This document shows, piece by piece, positions 1-7,085 of a stretch of 64,000 nt of DNA. This DNA is from Devosia sp. Root685 (GTDB lineage Bacteria > Pseudomonadota > Alphaproteobacteria > Rhizobiales > Devosiaceae): contig NZ_LMHK01000002.1 in assembly GCF_001427875.1 (NCBI RefSeq), positions 408,049 through 472,048 of the forward strand. The letters run 5' to 3'. The first letter of the stretch is position 1, and each line of letters begins with the position of its first letter. The notes beneath the pieces were generated by a model. That model did no database searches. It worked only from the letters and a program-made list of their open reading frames with translations, and was not told the origin of the DNA. The position numbers and the translations under genes are program-made.

Positions 1-2
1 TG

Positions 3-98
3 GTCGGGCGTGGCGCCGGCAAGGTCCGCAGCCCGCTGACGGAACTGACCGGCGAAGAGCGCGAAGAGCTTTCACAGCTCATTGCGGCCAATCGCTGA
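3..98 (+). CDS. C-terminal end of a dihydrodipicolinate synthase-family aldolase/dehydratase (partial)
   Basis: Only the last 31 codons are in the window, ending in TGA at 96-98. The visible tail reads GRGAGKVRSPLTELTGEEREE and so on. The pattern of an R-x-P-L-x-x-L segment followed by a short acidic helix is typical of the end of DapA/KdgD-type pyruvate-dependent lyases. The active-site lysine and GTTGE loop lie outside the window, so the exact substrate cannot be named. A strong intrinsic terminator follows 28 bases later, so this is the last gene of its transcript. Confidence 0.5.
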   Translation, partial: VGRGAGKVRSPLTELTGEEREELSQLIAANR

Positions 99-126
99 GA
101 CCAAGGCACCCCTCCCTGCGCCAAAA

Positions 127-158
127 GGCCCGGATCGCGAGATCCGGGCCTTTTTTGT
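127..158 (+). terminator. Rho-independent terminator after the DapA-family gene
   Basis: A perfect 10-bp stem (127-136 with 141-150) closes a GCGA tetraloop and is followed by six T residues and more T-rich sequence. It ends transcription of the partial gene at 3-98. Confidence 0.92.
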
Positions 159-192
159 TTTGGGTTCTCAAATAGTCGCCCAACCCACCAGA

Positions 193-262
193 TGTCACCC
201 CGGCGAAGGCCGGGGCCCAACTTGAGATTTCAGGATGGGCCCCGGCCTTCGCCGGGGTGACA
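193..262. repeat. Long palindromic REP-like element
   Basis: Two perfectly complementary 27-base arms (193-219 and 236-262), beginning TGTCACCCCGGCGAAGG, flank a 16-base loop. This is the GC-rich intergenic palindrome type scattered in many Hyphomicrobiales genomes. It lies between convergent genes and may also act as a transcription or RNA-decay barrier. A related but diverged element lies at 10962-11062. Confidence 0.8.
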
Positions 263-301
263 GTCGAGGAGGTGAAACAATCTTATTGATTGGAAAGAGA
301 G

Positions 302-321
302 ATTCCCGCTTTCGCGGGAAT
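302..321. repeat. Short palindromic repeat, ATTCCCGC-type
   Basis: A 20-base near-palindrome with arms ATTCCCGC and GCGGGAAT. Almost the same sequence occurs at 3355-3374 followed by the same GAATGAC context, so it is a dispersed repeat family rather than a gene-specific signal. Confidence 0.65.
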
Positions 322-427
322 GACGCCGTGGGCGGGTGGGATGGGTGGATTGGGGTGGCGGTGATGGTTTTTGGGGGATGAGGTAAAGTGGAGCAAACCG
401 CTTGGCTTGCCCCACCGAACCAAAAAC

Positions 428-1435
428 TCACGCCCCATACGGGTCCCAGCCATTCGCCTGGAAGACGCCGATGATGTAGCCATAGCAGAAGGCAAAGGCG
501 GTCTCGAACGGCGCTTCGCCGTCGATATGGGGCACGTGGTCGGGCATGATCATGCAATCGACGCCGACTTCCTTGTAGATTTTTAAGCTCGCCGCCATGT
601 CCATGTCGCCGGCATCGGGGAATTCCTCGGTGAAGGAATAGCGGCCACCCTTGATGTTGCGGAAATGGACGTTGAAGATCTTCTTCCGCTCACCGAACCA
701 GCGGATGATGTCGCCGATTTCCTCGCGCGGATTTTCGAGGCTTTCAGCAACCGTGCCCTGGCAGAAATTGAGCCCGTGATAGGGGCTTTCGGCGATGGAT
801 ACGAATTTTTTGAGGCCCTCGGCAGAGCCCAGAACGCGCTCTTCCATGCCGCGATAACCGGGGCGCGTCAGCGGGTCGTGCGGATGACAGGCAAGGCGCA
901 CTTTGCTCGCCTCGGCCACCGGCACGACGCGCTCGAGGAACCAAGTGATCCGCTCCCACATCTCGTCGGCACTGACAGTGCCGGCGCGGCTGGGCACCGC
1001 GTCATCGGTCGTCTGGTCGTGCCGGAAGGTGGACATGATGGCGCCGCCGCGACCAAGCTCGGACGGGGTGCGTGGAATGCCCAGAATATTGAAATTGTAC
1101 TTTGCCGCCTTGATACCCAAGGCGCCGAGCGTCTCGATCAGCCGGCAGATGCTATCGACTTCACGCTCCCTCTCCGGATCCTGGCCAAGGACGATCGAAG
1201 GCGATTTAACCTTGTCGACACCAGCCGAGGACATGGGCAATTGCACCATGTCGAGCACGAGGCCGGCCGCCTCGATGCGCTCGATATGGCGCACGAGGAC
1301 ATCGCGCGTCCAATCATGTGGATTACCGACCGGATCGACGCAGACATGGCGCAGGCCCAGCTGCGCCAGCTGGCGCAGGTGGCGATCCCCGACCTCGTTG
1401 AACTTTTCTCCGCTGAGCTGAGTGCCCACATACAT
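428..1435 (-). CDS. uxuA: Mannonate dehydratase-like TIM-barrel enzyme (UxuA family)
   Basis: This 335-residue protein resembles D-mannonate dehydratase, which removes water from D-mannonate to give 2-keto-3-deoxygluconate in hexuronate breakdown. Metal-site style motifs are in order: CHPHDP near residue 185, NFCQGT near 225, HFRNI near 258 and MPDHVP near 295. It is somewhat shorter than the enterobacterial enzyme (about 394) but close to the short bacterial forms. The ATG at 1435 is preferred. It is divergent from the FadR-type regulator at 1656, which probably controls it, and the nearby SMP-30 lactonase fits sugar-acid use. Substrate specificity is inferred. Confidence 0.82.
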   Translation of the reverse strand: MYVGTQLSGEKFNEVGDRHLRQLAQLGLRHVCVDPVGNPHDWTRDVLVRHIERIEAAGLVLDMVQLPMSSAGVDKVKSPSIVLGQDPEREREVDSICRLIETLGALGIKAAKYNFNILGIPRTPSELGRGGAIMSTFRHDQTTDDAVPSRAGTVSADEMWERITWFLERVVPVAEASKVRLACHPHDPLTRPGYRGMEERVLGSAEGLKKFVSIAESPYHGLNFCQGTVAESLENPREEIGDIIRWFGERKKIFNVHFRNIKGGRYSFTEEFPDAGDMDMAASLKIYKEVGVDCMIMPDHVPHIDGEAPFETAFAFCYGYIIGVFQANGWDPYGA

Positions 1436-1655
1436 GCCACTATTCCTAAAGCATTATGACTTCTACCAAGCTGTATGAAATATCTTGATCTGGTACAAGC
1501 CGGAGGCTAGTCACCTGCCGAGGATTTTATTCGATTTTCGGCATTGAGCACGCAAGCAGGATGACAAATCCGGCGTAACATGGCATGCGATAGGCACCGC
1601 ATTCGGCGGCTAAGTGTTAGCAGACTGTTATCATCGAGAATGCGAAAACCCGAAA

Positions 1656-2378
1656 ATGGCTGAAATCGAAGCGCTGCGACTGACCGATCGCGTGAAAGAC
1701 GGGCTGGTCCGGATGATCACCGACAGCGGCCTCAAGCCCGGCGACAAATTACCGCCCGCCGACAAGCTCTGCGAAACCTTCGATGTGAGCCGCACCGTGG
1801 TGCGCGAAGCCATTGCGAGCCTCAAGGCCGAGGGGCGCCTCCGTTCGCTGCGCGGGAGCGGCGTCTATGTCAGCGAACCGCCCAAAGTGCTCGGCGGCTC
1901 CATGTTCATGAAAGCGCCCCAGGATATTGCCGAAGTGCTTGACCTGATCGAATTCCGCATGAGCGTCGAGATCGAGGCGGCGGGGCTGGCGGCGGAGCGG
2001 CGAACCGAAACCAATCTCTTGCGCATGGAACAGGCGCTGACCCAATTTGCCCGGCACCTGGCCGACAATTCGCTGGCGACCGATGCCGATCGCGCTTTTC
2101 ACCGCGCCATTGCCGACGCCACCAACAATTCCCGCTTTCGTCTGTTTGTCGATGAAATGGGCGAAAGGCTGATTCCGCGGCGGGCGCTGGGCGCCAGTTT
2201 CAGCGACGAAAAGGACAAGGCGGAGTTTTTGGAAAATATCGAGACCGAGCACCGCCGGATTTTCGACGCCATTACCGATCGCCAGCCCGACGCGGCGCGT
2301 CTTGCCATGCGCCAGCATCTTGAAGGCGGCCGGCGCCGCTATCGCGAGTGGAGCCTTGCCCACGATATCGGCCATTGA
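1656..2378 (+). CDS. GntR-family transcriptional regulator, FadR/FCD subfamily
   Basis: A 240-residue regulator with an N-terminal winged helix (KLCETFDVSRTVVREAIASL, about residues 34-53) and a C-terminal all-helical FCD ligand domain with the metal-binding type AFHRAIA motif near residue 148. An in-frame GTG exists upstream at 1614, but the ATG at 1656 places the helix-turn-helix at the usual distance from the N-terminus. It stands divergent from the mannonate dehydratase-like gene and just upstream of the SMP-30 gene, so it is probably the local repressor of sugar-acid use. The effector is unknown. Confidence 0.88.
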   Translation: MAEIEALRLTDRVKDGLVRMITDSGLKPGDKLPPADKLCETFDVSRTVVREAIASLKAEGRLRSLRGSGVYVSEPPKVLGGSMFMKAPQDIAEVLDLIEFRMSVEIEAAGLAAERRTETNLLRMEQALTQFARHLADNSLATDADRAFHRAIADATNNSRFRLFVDEMGERLIPRRALGASFSDEKDKAEFLENIETEHRRIFDAITDRQPDAARLAMRQHLEGGRRRYREWSLAHDIGH

Positions 2379-2385
2379 GGACACC

Positions 2386-3243
2386 ATGATGGAGCCTCAT
2401 GTCACCTGGGTGATCCGCGAGCGTTTTGGGGTGGGTGAAAGCCCGGTCTGGGACGGGGCCAATGAACGCCTCTTGTGGTGCGATATTCCGGCGGGCGCGA
2501 TCCACGCGCTCGACATCGCCACTGGCGCGCGGAGCCTCTGGGAGTTTGGCGAGCCAGTGCCGAGCCTTGGCCTGGCGCGGGACGGCAAACTGGTCGTGGC
2601 CCTGCGCAATGATGTCATCCTCTTTGATCCCGCGCGCGGAACGCGGGAACGCGTGGCGCGGATCGAGCACGAAAAACCCGGCATGCGGCTCAATGACGGC
2701 AAGGTGGGGCCGGATGGGGCCTTCTGGGTCGGCAGCATGGATGGCGAAGCGGGCGATGCGCCCGCGGCAAAGCTCTATCGTGTCGCGCCCGACGGGGAGG
2801 TGCGCGTGATTGCCGAAGGGATCGCCATTTCCAATGGTCTCGCCTGGAATGCCGGGGCCACAATCCTCTATCATTCGGATTCGCGCGGCAGCATGTGGCT
2901 CGATTGTTGGGATTTTGATAGCACGACGGGCGCGGTCAGCAATCGCCGTCGTCTGCGGGACAATGACGAGGCCAGTGGCCGGCCGGATGGCGGGGCGTGT
3001 GACCTGGCGGGGAATTACTGGTCGGCTGGACCTTCGGCGAGCCGGATCAATCGCTTTTCGGCGATGGGTGAATTGCTGGACTGGGTGGATGTGCCGCTGA
3101 AGCTGCCGACCATGCCCTGCTTTGGCGGAGCGGACATGAGGACGGTGTTTGTGACCAGTCTCGGTTCAGGCGAAGACGGACGCGATGGGGTCGTGCAGTT
3201 CCGGGTGGACGTGCCGGGGGTGCCGGTGGGGGTGTTTGGGTAA
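2386..3243 (+). CDS. SMP-30/gluconolactonase-family protein
   Basis: A 285-residue six-bladed beta-propeller lactonase of the SMP-30 family, expected to hydrolyse sugar lactones with a bound divalent metal. The metal ligand positions are visible: the glutamate in GVGESPVW, the asparagine in AISNGLAW and the aspartate in YHSDSRG. A ribosome-binding GAGG overlaps the stop codon of the upstream regulator, 5-8 bases before tandem ATGs at 2386 and 2389, so the two genes are translationally close and likely co-transcribed. The lactone substrate is not determined; a hexonate or aldonate lactone fits the neighbours. Confidence 0.85.
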   Translation: MMEPHVTWVIRERFGVGESPVWDGANERLLWCDIPAGAIHALDIATGARSLWEFGEPVPSLGLARDGKLVVALRNDVILFDPARGTRERVARIEHEKPGMRLNDGKVGPDGAFWVGSMDGEAGDAPAAKLYRVAPDGEVRVIAEGIAISNGLAWNAGATILYHSDSRGSMWLDCWDFDSTTGAVSNRRRLRDNDEASGRPDGGACDLAGNYWSAGPSASRINRFSAMGELLDWVDVPLKLPTMPCFGGADMRTVFVTSLGSGEDGRDGVVQFRVDVPGVPVGVFG

Positions 3244-3260
3244 AGATTCTCGGCGCCATG

Positions 3261-3327
3261 GCATCGGGGCACGCCCTCGTGGTTCGAGGCTTTGCAAAGG
3301 CAAAGCACCTCACCATGAGGCCTACTT
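3261..3327. repeat. Dispersed palindromic element, CCTCGTGGTTCGAGG type (copy 1)
   Basis: A stretch of about 67 bases that folds back on itself (CCTCGTGGTTCGAGGC with its partner CACCTCACCATGAGGC). A second copy with nearly the same sequence lies at 6364-6428. This is a recognised style of intergenic repeat in Rhizobiales-type genomes. Confidence 0.75.
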
Positions 3328-3354
3328 AGCGGGATCTCCGTTTCTAAAACAGGG

Positions 3355-3374
3355 ATTGCCGCTTTCGCGGGAAT
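3355..3374. repeat. Short palindromic repeat, second copy of the ATTCCCGC type
   Basis: Matches the repeat at 302-321 except for one substitution in the left arm and has the same GAATGACACC-like right flank. It directly follows the larger element at 3261-3327, forming a composite intergenic repeat block. Confidence 0.6.
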
Positions 3375-3405
3375 GACACCGGGGATGGGACTCAAGTTGC
3401 TCGGC

Positions 3406-3439
3406 AAAAAAACGCCGCCGCGATTGTCTCGCGACGGCG
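3406..3439 (-). terminator. Rho-independent terminator of the deaminase gene
   Basis: Read on the minus strand, an 11-bp stem with one mismatch (3429-3439 with 3413-3423) is followed by seven U residues (A-run at 3406-3412). It sits 22 bases beyond the deaminase stop codon. Confidence 0.88.
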
Positions 3440-3461
3440 CAAACTGATGGTCCGAAACCCC

Positions 3462-4193
3462 TCAATAGGGATGACGGTCCGCCTTGTTCATCCAGGCCTC
3501 GTAAGCCTTTAGCCCGGTTTCCCGCTCAAAGCCTTCGGTCACCGTGATGCGGCGCTCGGTCCAGGGTTTGGCGAAATCCTCATATTGGAAGGCGTCGTCG
3601 AAACCGATGGCGCTGGTGTCCTTGAGGCTGGCGGCGAAATAGAGATGGTCGATGCGAGACCAATAAATGGCGCTCATGCACATCGGGCACGGGGCGCCAT
3701 TGATGTAGATTTCGCAGCCTTTTAGCATCTTGGCGCGCTCGGGCACCGGGTCGGGCGAGCCCTCTTCGCGCGGGATCATTTCGAGGATGGTGCCGGCGCC
3801 ATAGTCGCTGCCGAGCAGCGCCTTGGGATTGAGCCGGGTCGAGGCATCGATGATGGCGGTGATTTCGGCGTGGTAGACCGGAATGCCGGTGAGCAACACA
3901 CGGTTTTGGCCGCGCCCGATGATCTCGCCATCTTTAACGATGACCGCGCCGAACGGACCGCCCCAGCCCTTTTCGACCGATTCAATGGCAAGGCGCGTCG
4001 CCTCTTCCATGAACACCTTCTTGTCGTCGGACGGCGCGGCGACGGCCGAAACTGGCGAAAAGCCAAACGTGGCAGCGGCGCCCACGGCGACGGCGCTGGC
4101 CATGAACATCCGGCGGTTCGGATCGCTGAGTTCGGCCCGCTCGATATGCGTGCAATCGGCCCCATGGCTCGTGTTGCAGGTGCAGCCTGTCAT
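3462..4193 (-). CDS. Putative Tat-exported nucleoside/guanine deaminase-family protein
   Basis: The 243-residue product carries the cytidine/guanine deaminase zinc motifs YHAEIT (about residue 112) and PCPMCMSA (about 179), the proton-shuttling glutamate and zinc-binding H, C and C all present. Unusually it begins with a Cys/His-rich stretch (CTCNTSHGADCTH), then a twin-arginine-like PNRRMFMAS and a hydrophobic Ala/Val-rich segment ending in AVAAP, so it looks like a Tat substrate. The ATG at 4193 follows a GGGGGA ribosome site and is preferred over the GTG at 4205. The 261 bases to the divergent LysR gene hold no convincing gene. Substrate (guanine, cytosine or a modified nucleobase) is unknown. 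Confidence 0.8.
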   Translation of the reverse strand: MTGCTCNTSHGADCTHIERAELSDPNRRMFMASAVAVGAAATFGFSPVSAVAAPSDDKKVFMEEATRLAIESVEKGWGGPFGAVIVKDGEIIGRGQNRVLLTGIPVYHAEITAIIDASTRLNPKALLGSDYGAGTILEMIPREEGSPDPVPERAKMLKGCEIYINGAPCPMCMSAIYWSRIDHLYFAASLKDTSAIGFDDAFQYEDFAKPWTERRITVTEGFERETGLKAYEAWMNKADRHPY

Positions 4194-4454
4194 GAAGTCC
4201 CCCACATGCTGATGCCGGTGCTGACTTGACCGGTGGGAGGAACGCTACTTTTCAATCCGCTACAGAGGTTTAACGACCGCGTCTTTAAACCCGTGCATCG
4301 CCTCCCGCGGCCTCTGTCTTTGTTGGGATCGTTAAGGCTTTGCGCATATGGCGCTGGCGAATGGTGGCGTCAGGCGTTCCGGCCCGAGGATGGTCAAGCC
4401 CGGCGCGCCGGATTAGCGTAGCAATCTCGATGCAGTGTTGAATGAGATTCACGA

Positions 4455-5348
4455 ATGGCCCGTAGCCCGATCGACGATCTCCAGGCTTTCCTCGCCGTGG
4501 CGCGCGAGCGCAGTTTTACCCGCGCGGCAGCCAGACTTGGCGTAACCCCCTCGGCGCTCAGCCATACGATGAAGGGACTGGAGGCGCGGCTCGGCGTGCG
4601 GCTGCTGTCGCGCACGACGCGCAGCGTTTCGCCAACCGAGGCTGGGGAGCGCCTGCTGCGCGCCGTGGCGCCGCATTTCGACGAGATCGAAGCGGAGATC
4701 GCGGCCCTCAGCGATTTTCGCGATCGCCCGGCGGGCACCATTCGCGTCTCCTGCGGGGATTCCGTTGTCGCCTCGATTTTCCGGCCGATGCTGCGCGGTT
4801 TCCTCAGGCAATATCCCGACATCACCGTCGAACTGGCGATCAACAATGGCTTTGTCGATATCGTCGAGCAGCGAATGGATGCCGGCGTGCGGCTGGGCGA
4901 GGCGCTGTCGCGCGATATGATCGCGGTGCGGATCGGCCCGGACTGGCGCTTTTCCGTGGTGGCGACGCCGGACTATTTTGCCCGCCGGCCACTGCCGCAA
5001 AGCCCGCAGGACCTGACCAATCATCAATGCATCAATCTGCGGCTGAGCACGGCCGGCGCGCTCTATGCCTGGGAATTCAAAAAGGACGGCCGCGAACTCA
5101 ATGTGCGGGTGGAGGGGCAGCTGATCTTCAACAGCATCCTGCCGGTGTTCGATGCGGCGCTCGATGGGCATGGCCTTGCCAATGTGCCCGAATTCATCAG
5201 CCGGCCCTATATCGAGCGCGGCGAACTGGTCGAGGTGCTGGCCGACTGGTCGCCCACCTGGCAGGGGTTTCACCTCTATTATCCCAATCGTCGCCAGCCC
5301 TCCCCGGCCTTCACCGCCTTTGTCGAGGCGCTGCGATACCGGCTCTAG
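4455..5348 (+). CDS. LysR-family transcriptional regulator
   Basis: A 297-residue LysR regulator of the CrgA-like subgroup. The N-terminal helix-turn-helix is clear (SFTRAAARLGVTPSALSHTM, about residues 20-39), followed by the SRTTRSVSPTEAG linker and a full substrate-binding-like effector domain. The ATG at 4455 is followed immediately by the DNA-binding domain, as usual. It is divergent from the deaminase gene, the classic arrangement for a LysR protein and its target, and may also sense a nucleobase-like compound, but that is inference. The downstream iron-binding-protein gene has its own iron box. Confidence 0.9.
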   Translation: MARSPIDDLQAFLAVARERSFTRAAARLGVTPSALSHTMKGLEARLGVRLLSRTTRSVSPTEAGERLLRAVAPHFDEIEAEIAALSDFRDRPAGTIRVSCGDSVVASIFRPMLRGFLRQYPDITVELAINNGFVDIVEQRMDAGVRLGEALSRDMIAVRIGPDWRFSVVATPDYFARRPLPQSPQDLTNHQCINLRLSTAGALYAWEFKKDGRELNVRVEGQLIFNSILPVFDAALDGHGLANVPEFISRPYIERGELVEVLADWSPTWQGFHLYYPNRRQPSPAFTAFVEALRYRL

Positions 5349-5396
5349 ATCATCTGGACGGCTTGACTCCGCCGGGCGACTGCGATTGATGAAACA

Positions 5397-5411
5397 TGAC
5401 TATATAAGTCA
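5397..5411 (+). promoter_or_regulatory. Candidate iron-responsive operator (TGA-N9-TCA)
   Basis: TGACTATATAAGTCA matches the TGA-N9-TCA core of the RirA-type iron-responsive operator known from rhizobia, with additional dyad symmetry (TGACT/AGTCA). It lies 16 bases before the start codon of the FecB-type binding protein and includes a TATATA that could be the -10 box. A second site of the same form precedes the heme receptor at 52289. Confidence 0.6.
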
Positions 5412-5426
5412 CAAAATGGATCGGTC

Positions 5427-6344
5427 ATGATTTCTCGCCGCCTTCTCACGCTCCTTGGCGTGCCGCTTTTGCTTGCCCTCGCAACGCCCGCCTTTGCCCG
5501 CGATATCACCCACATCATGGGCGTCACCGCTGTTCCCGATCAGCCGCTGCGCGTGGTCGCGCTGACCAATGAGGCGACCGAGGATCTCCTGGCGCTGGGT
5601 ATCGTGCCGGTCGGCGCAGTGCGCTCGGCCAACGCCAATCCCTGGTTCGATCACGTTGCCGAAGCGCTCAAGGACACGGTGCTGGTGGGTGAAGAACTGG
5701 CGCCGAATATGGAAGTGATCCTCTCGCTCGAACCCGACCTGATCCTGGGCAACAAGAAACGCCATGAGCAGATTTACGAGCAGCTGACCGCCATCGCCCC
5801 GACCGTGTTTGTCGAGAACATCACCGGCCAGTGGCGCGATAATCTGGCGTTTTACGCCGAAGCCGTGGGCAAAACCGCCGAGGGCGAAGCCGTGCTTGGG
5901 GGCTATGAGGACCGCGTGGCGGCGATCAAGGCGGCGCTCGGCGATCGCGTGCTCGAAAAGGTCGGGCTCGTGCGCTTTATCGCGGGCCAGAATTACGCCT
6001 ATAACAATGACAGTTTTTCCGGCTCGATCCTCCGTGATATCGGTTTTGGCCGCCCCGCGGCGCAGGACAAGAGCGGCCTTGCCGAGCCGATCACGCTTGA
6101 GCGTATCCCCGAACTCGACGGCGACCGCCTGCTGCACTTCAGCTACGAAACCGGCGACGGCGGCGCGACCAAGGAAGCCGACGCCTGGATGGCCTCGCCA
6201 CTCTGGCAGAACCTCGATGTGGTCAAGGCCGGCCATGTCTATGCCGTGTCCGACACGGTCTGGGCGACGGCCGGCGGCGTGATGGCTGCGCATCTGGCGC
6301 TCGACGATATCGAGAAGATTTACGGGATCGCTTCGACGCGGTGA
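5427..6344 (+). CDS. Periplasmic iron-chelate (siderophore) binding protein, FecB/FepB type
   Basis: A 305-residue exported binding protein of the ABC iron-siderophore class. A signal peptide spans residues 1-24 (cleavage near AFA-RD). The mature part shows the two-lobed helical-backbone fold signatures: RVVALTNEATEDLLALG at the start of lobe one and EVILSLEPDLIL before the hinge. It lacks a neighbouring permease or ATPase, so it must use components encoded elsewhere or the FecCD-type importer at 14.6-16.8 kb. The iron box in its promoter argues for an iron chelate rather than cobalamin, although the next gene downstream is a cobalamin adenosyltransferase. Confidence 0.85.
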   Translation: MISRRLLTLLGVPLLLALATPAFARDITHIMGVTAVPDQPLRVVALTNEATEDLLALGIVPVGAVRSANANPWFDHVAEALKDTVLVGEELAPNMEVILSLEPDLILGNKKRHEQIYEQLTAIAPTVFVENITGQWRDNLAFYAEAVGKTAEGEAVLGGYEDRVAAIKAALGDRVLEKVGLVRFIAGQNYAYNNDSFSGSILRDIGFGRPAAQDKSGLAEPITLERIPELDGDRLLHFSYETGDGGATKEADAWMASPLWQNLDVVKAGHVYAVSDTVWATAGGVMAAHLALDDIEKIYGIASTR

Positions 6345-6363
6345 GTGGCCGCTTGACGCGGAG

Positions 6364-6428
6364 GCATCCGGGCACGCCCTCGTGGTTCGAGGCTTTGCTC
6401 TGCAAAGCACCTCACCACGAGGGCTACT
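6364..6428. repeat. Dispersed palindromic element, CCTCGTGGTTCGAGG type (copy 2)
   Basis: Almost identical to 3261-3327, with CCCTCGTGGTTCGAGGC paired to CACCTCACCACGAGGG. It fills much of the gap between the binding protein and the adenosyltransferase gene and could attenuate read-through. Confidence 0.75.
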
Positions 6429-6541
6429 GGGGCGGCCGGGGTGACAATCGAGCGAGTGAATACCCTCGTTGGATCGATTGACACTTATGCCCCGGAAGGT
6501 CAGGACCATTGGCGAACAAGGCCACGGCTCTGGAGAACTGA

Positions 6542-7078
6542 ATGGGACACCGGCTTTCGAAGATCGTCACGCGGACGGGTGACGATGGCACGACCGGGCT
6601 TTCGGACGGGTCGCGGCTGCGGAAAGACGATGCGCTGATCGAGGCTATCGGCACGGTGGACGAGCTGAACAGCGTCATTGGTTTTGCCGAAAGCCAGCAG
6701 TCTCTTGCCCATGTTCGCGCCGCGCTGGTGCTGATCCAGCATGATCTGTTCGATCTTGGCGGGGCACTGTCCCTGCCCGGCCATGCGGTTCTGACCGAAG
6801 CCCATATCGAGGCGCTGGACGCCACGGTCACCGAATGGAACGCCAATCTGCCGCCGCTCAAGGAATTCATCCTGCCCGGTGGATCACCGGCAGTGGCGGC
6901 CATGCATGTGGCGCGGACGGTCTGCCGCCGCGCCGAACGCCGGCTGCTCTCGCTCGATGACGCGCGCACGGCCAACGGGCGGGTCTATTTAAACCGCCTG
7001 TCGGACCTGTTGTTTGTCGGCGCCCGGCTCGCGGCCGAAGGCCAGGAACGGAGCTGGAAGCCCCGGCGATTTTCCTGA
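6542..7078 (+). CDS. pduO: Cob(I)alamin adenosyltransferase, PduO type
   Basis: A 178-residue PduO-type ATP:cob(I)alamin adenosyltransferase, which makes adenosylcobalamin in the cytoplasm. Family signatures are the N-terminal KIVTRTGDDGTTGLSDG ATP-binding segment, VDELNSVIGFA at about residues 39-49, the FILPGG motif and the C-terminal RRAERR...NRLSDLLFV stretch. Length is normal for the single-domain family. A GGAG ribosome site lies about 8 bases before the ATG. It ends 8 bases from the stop codon of the convergent metH gene. Together with metH, btuB and the importer it makes a cobalamin block. Confidence 0.93.
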   Translation: MGHRLSKIVTRTGDDGTTGLSDGSRLRKDDALIEAIGTVDELNSVIGFAESQQSLAHVRAALVLIQHDLFDLGGALSLPGHAVLTEAHIEALDATVTEWNANLPPLKEFILPGGSPAVAAMHVARTVCRRAERRLLSLDDARTANGRVYLNRLSDLLFVGARLAAEGQERSWKPRRFS

Positions 7079-7085
7079 AAACGCT

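Noticed and set aside
4233..4421. Small plus-strand frame in the gap before the LysR gene
   Set aside because: No ribosome site, no motif and a composition unlike real genes; the gap is better explained as a divergent promoter region.
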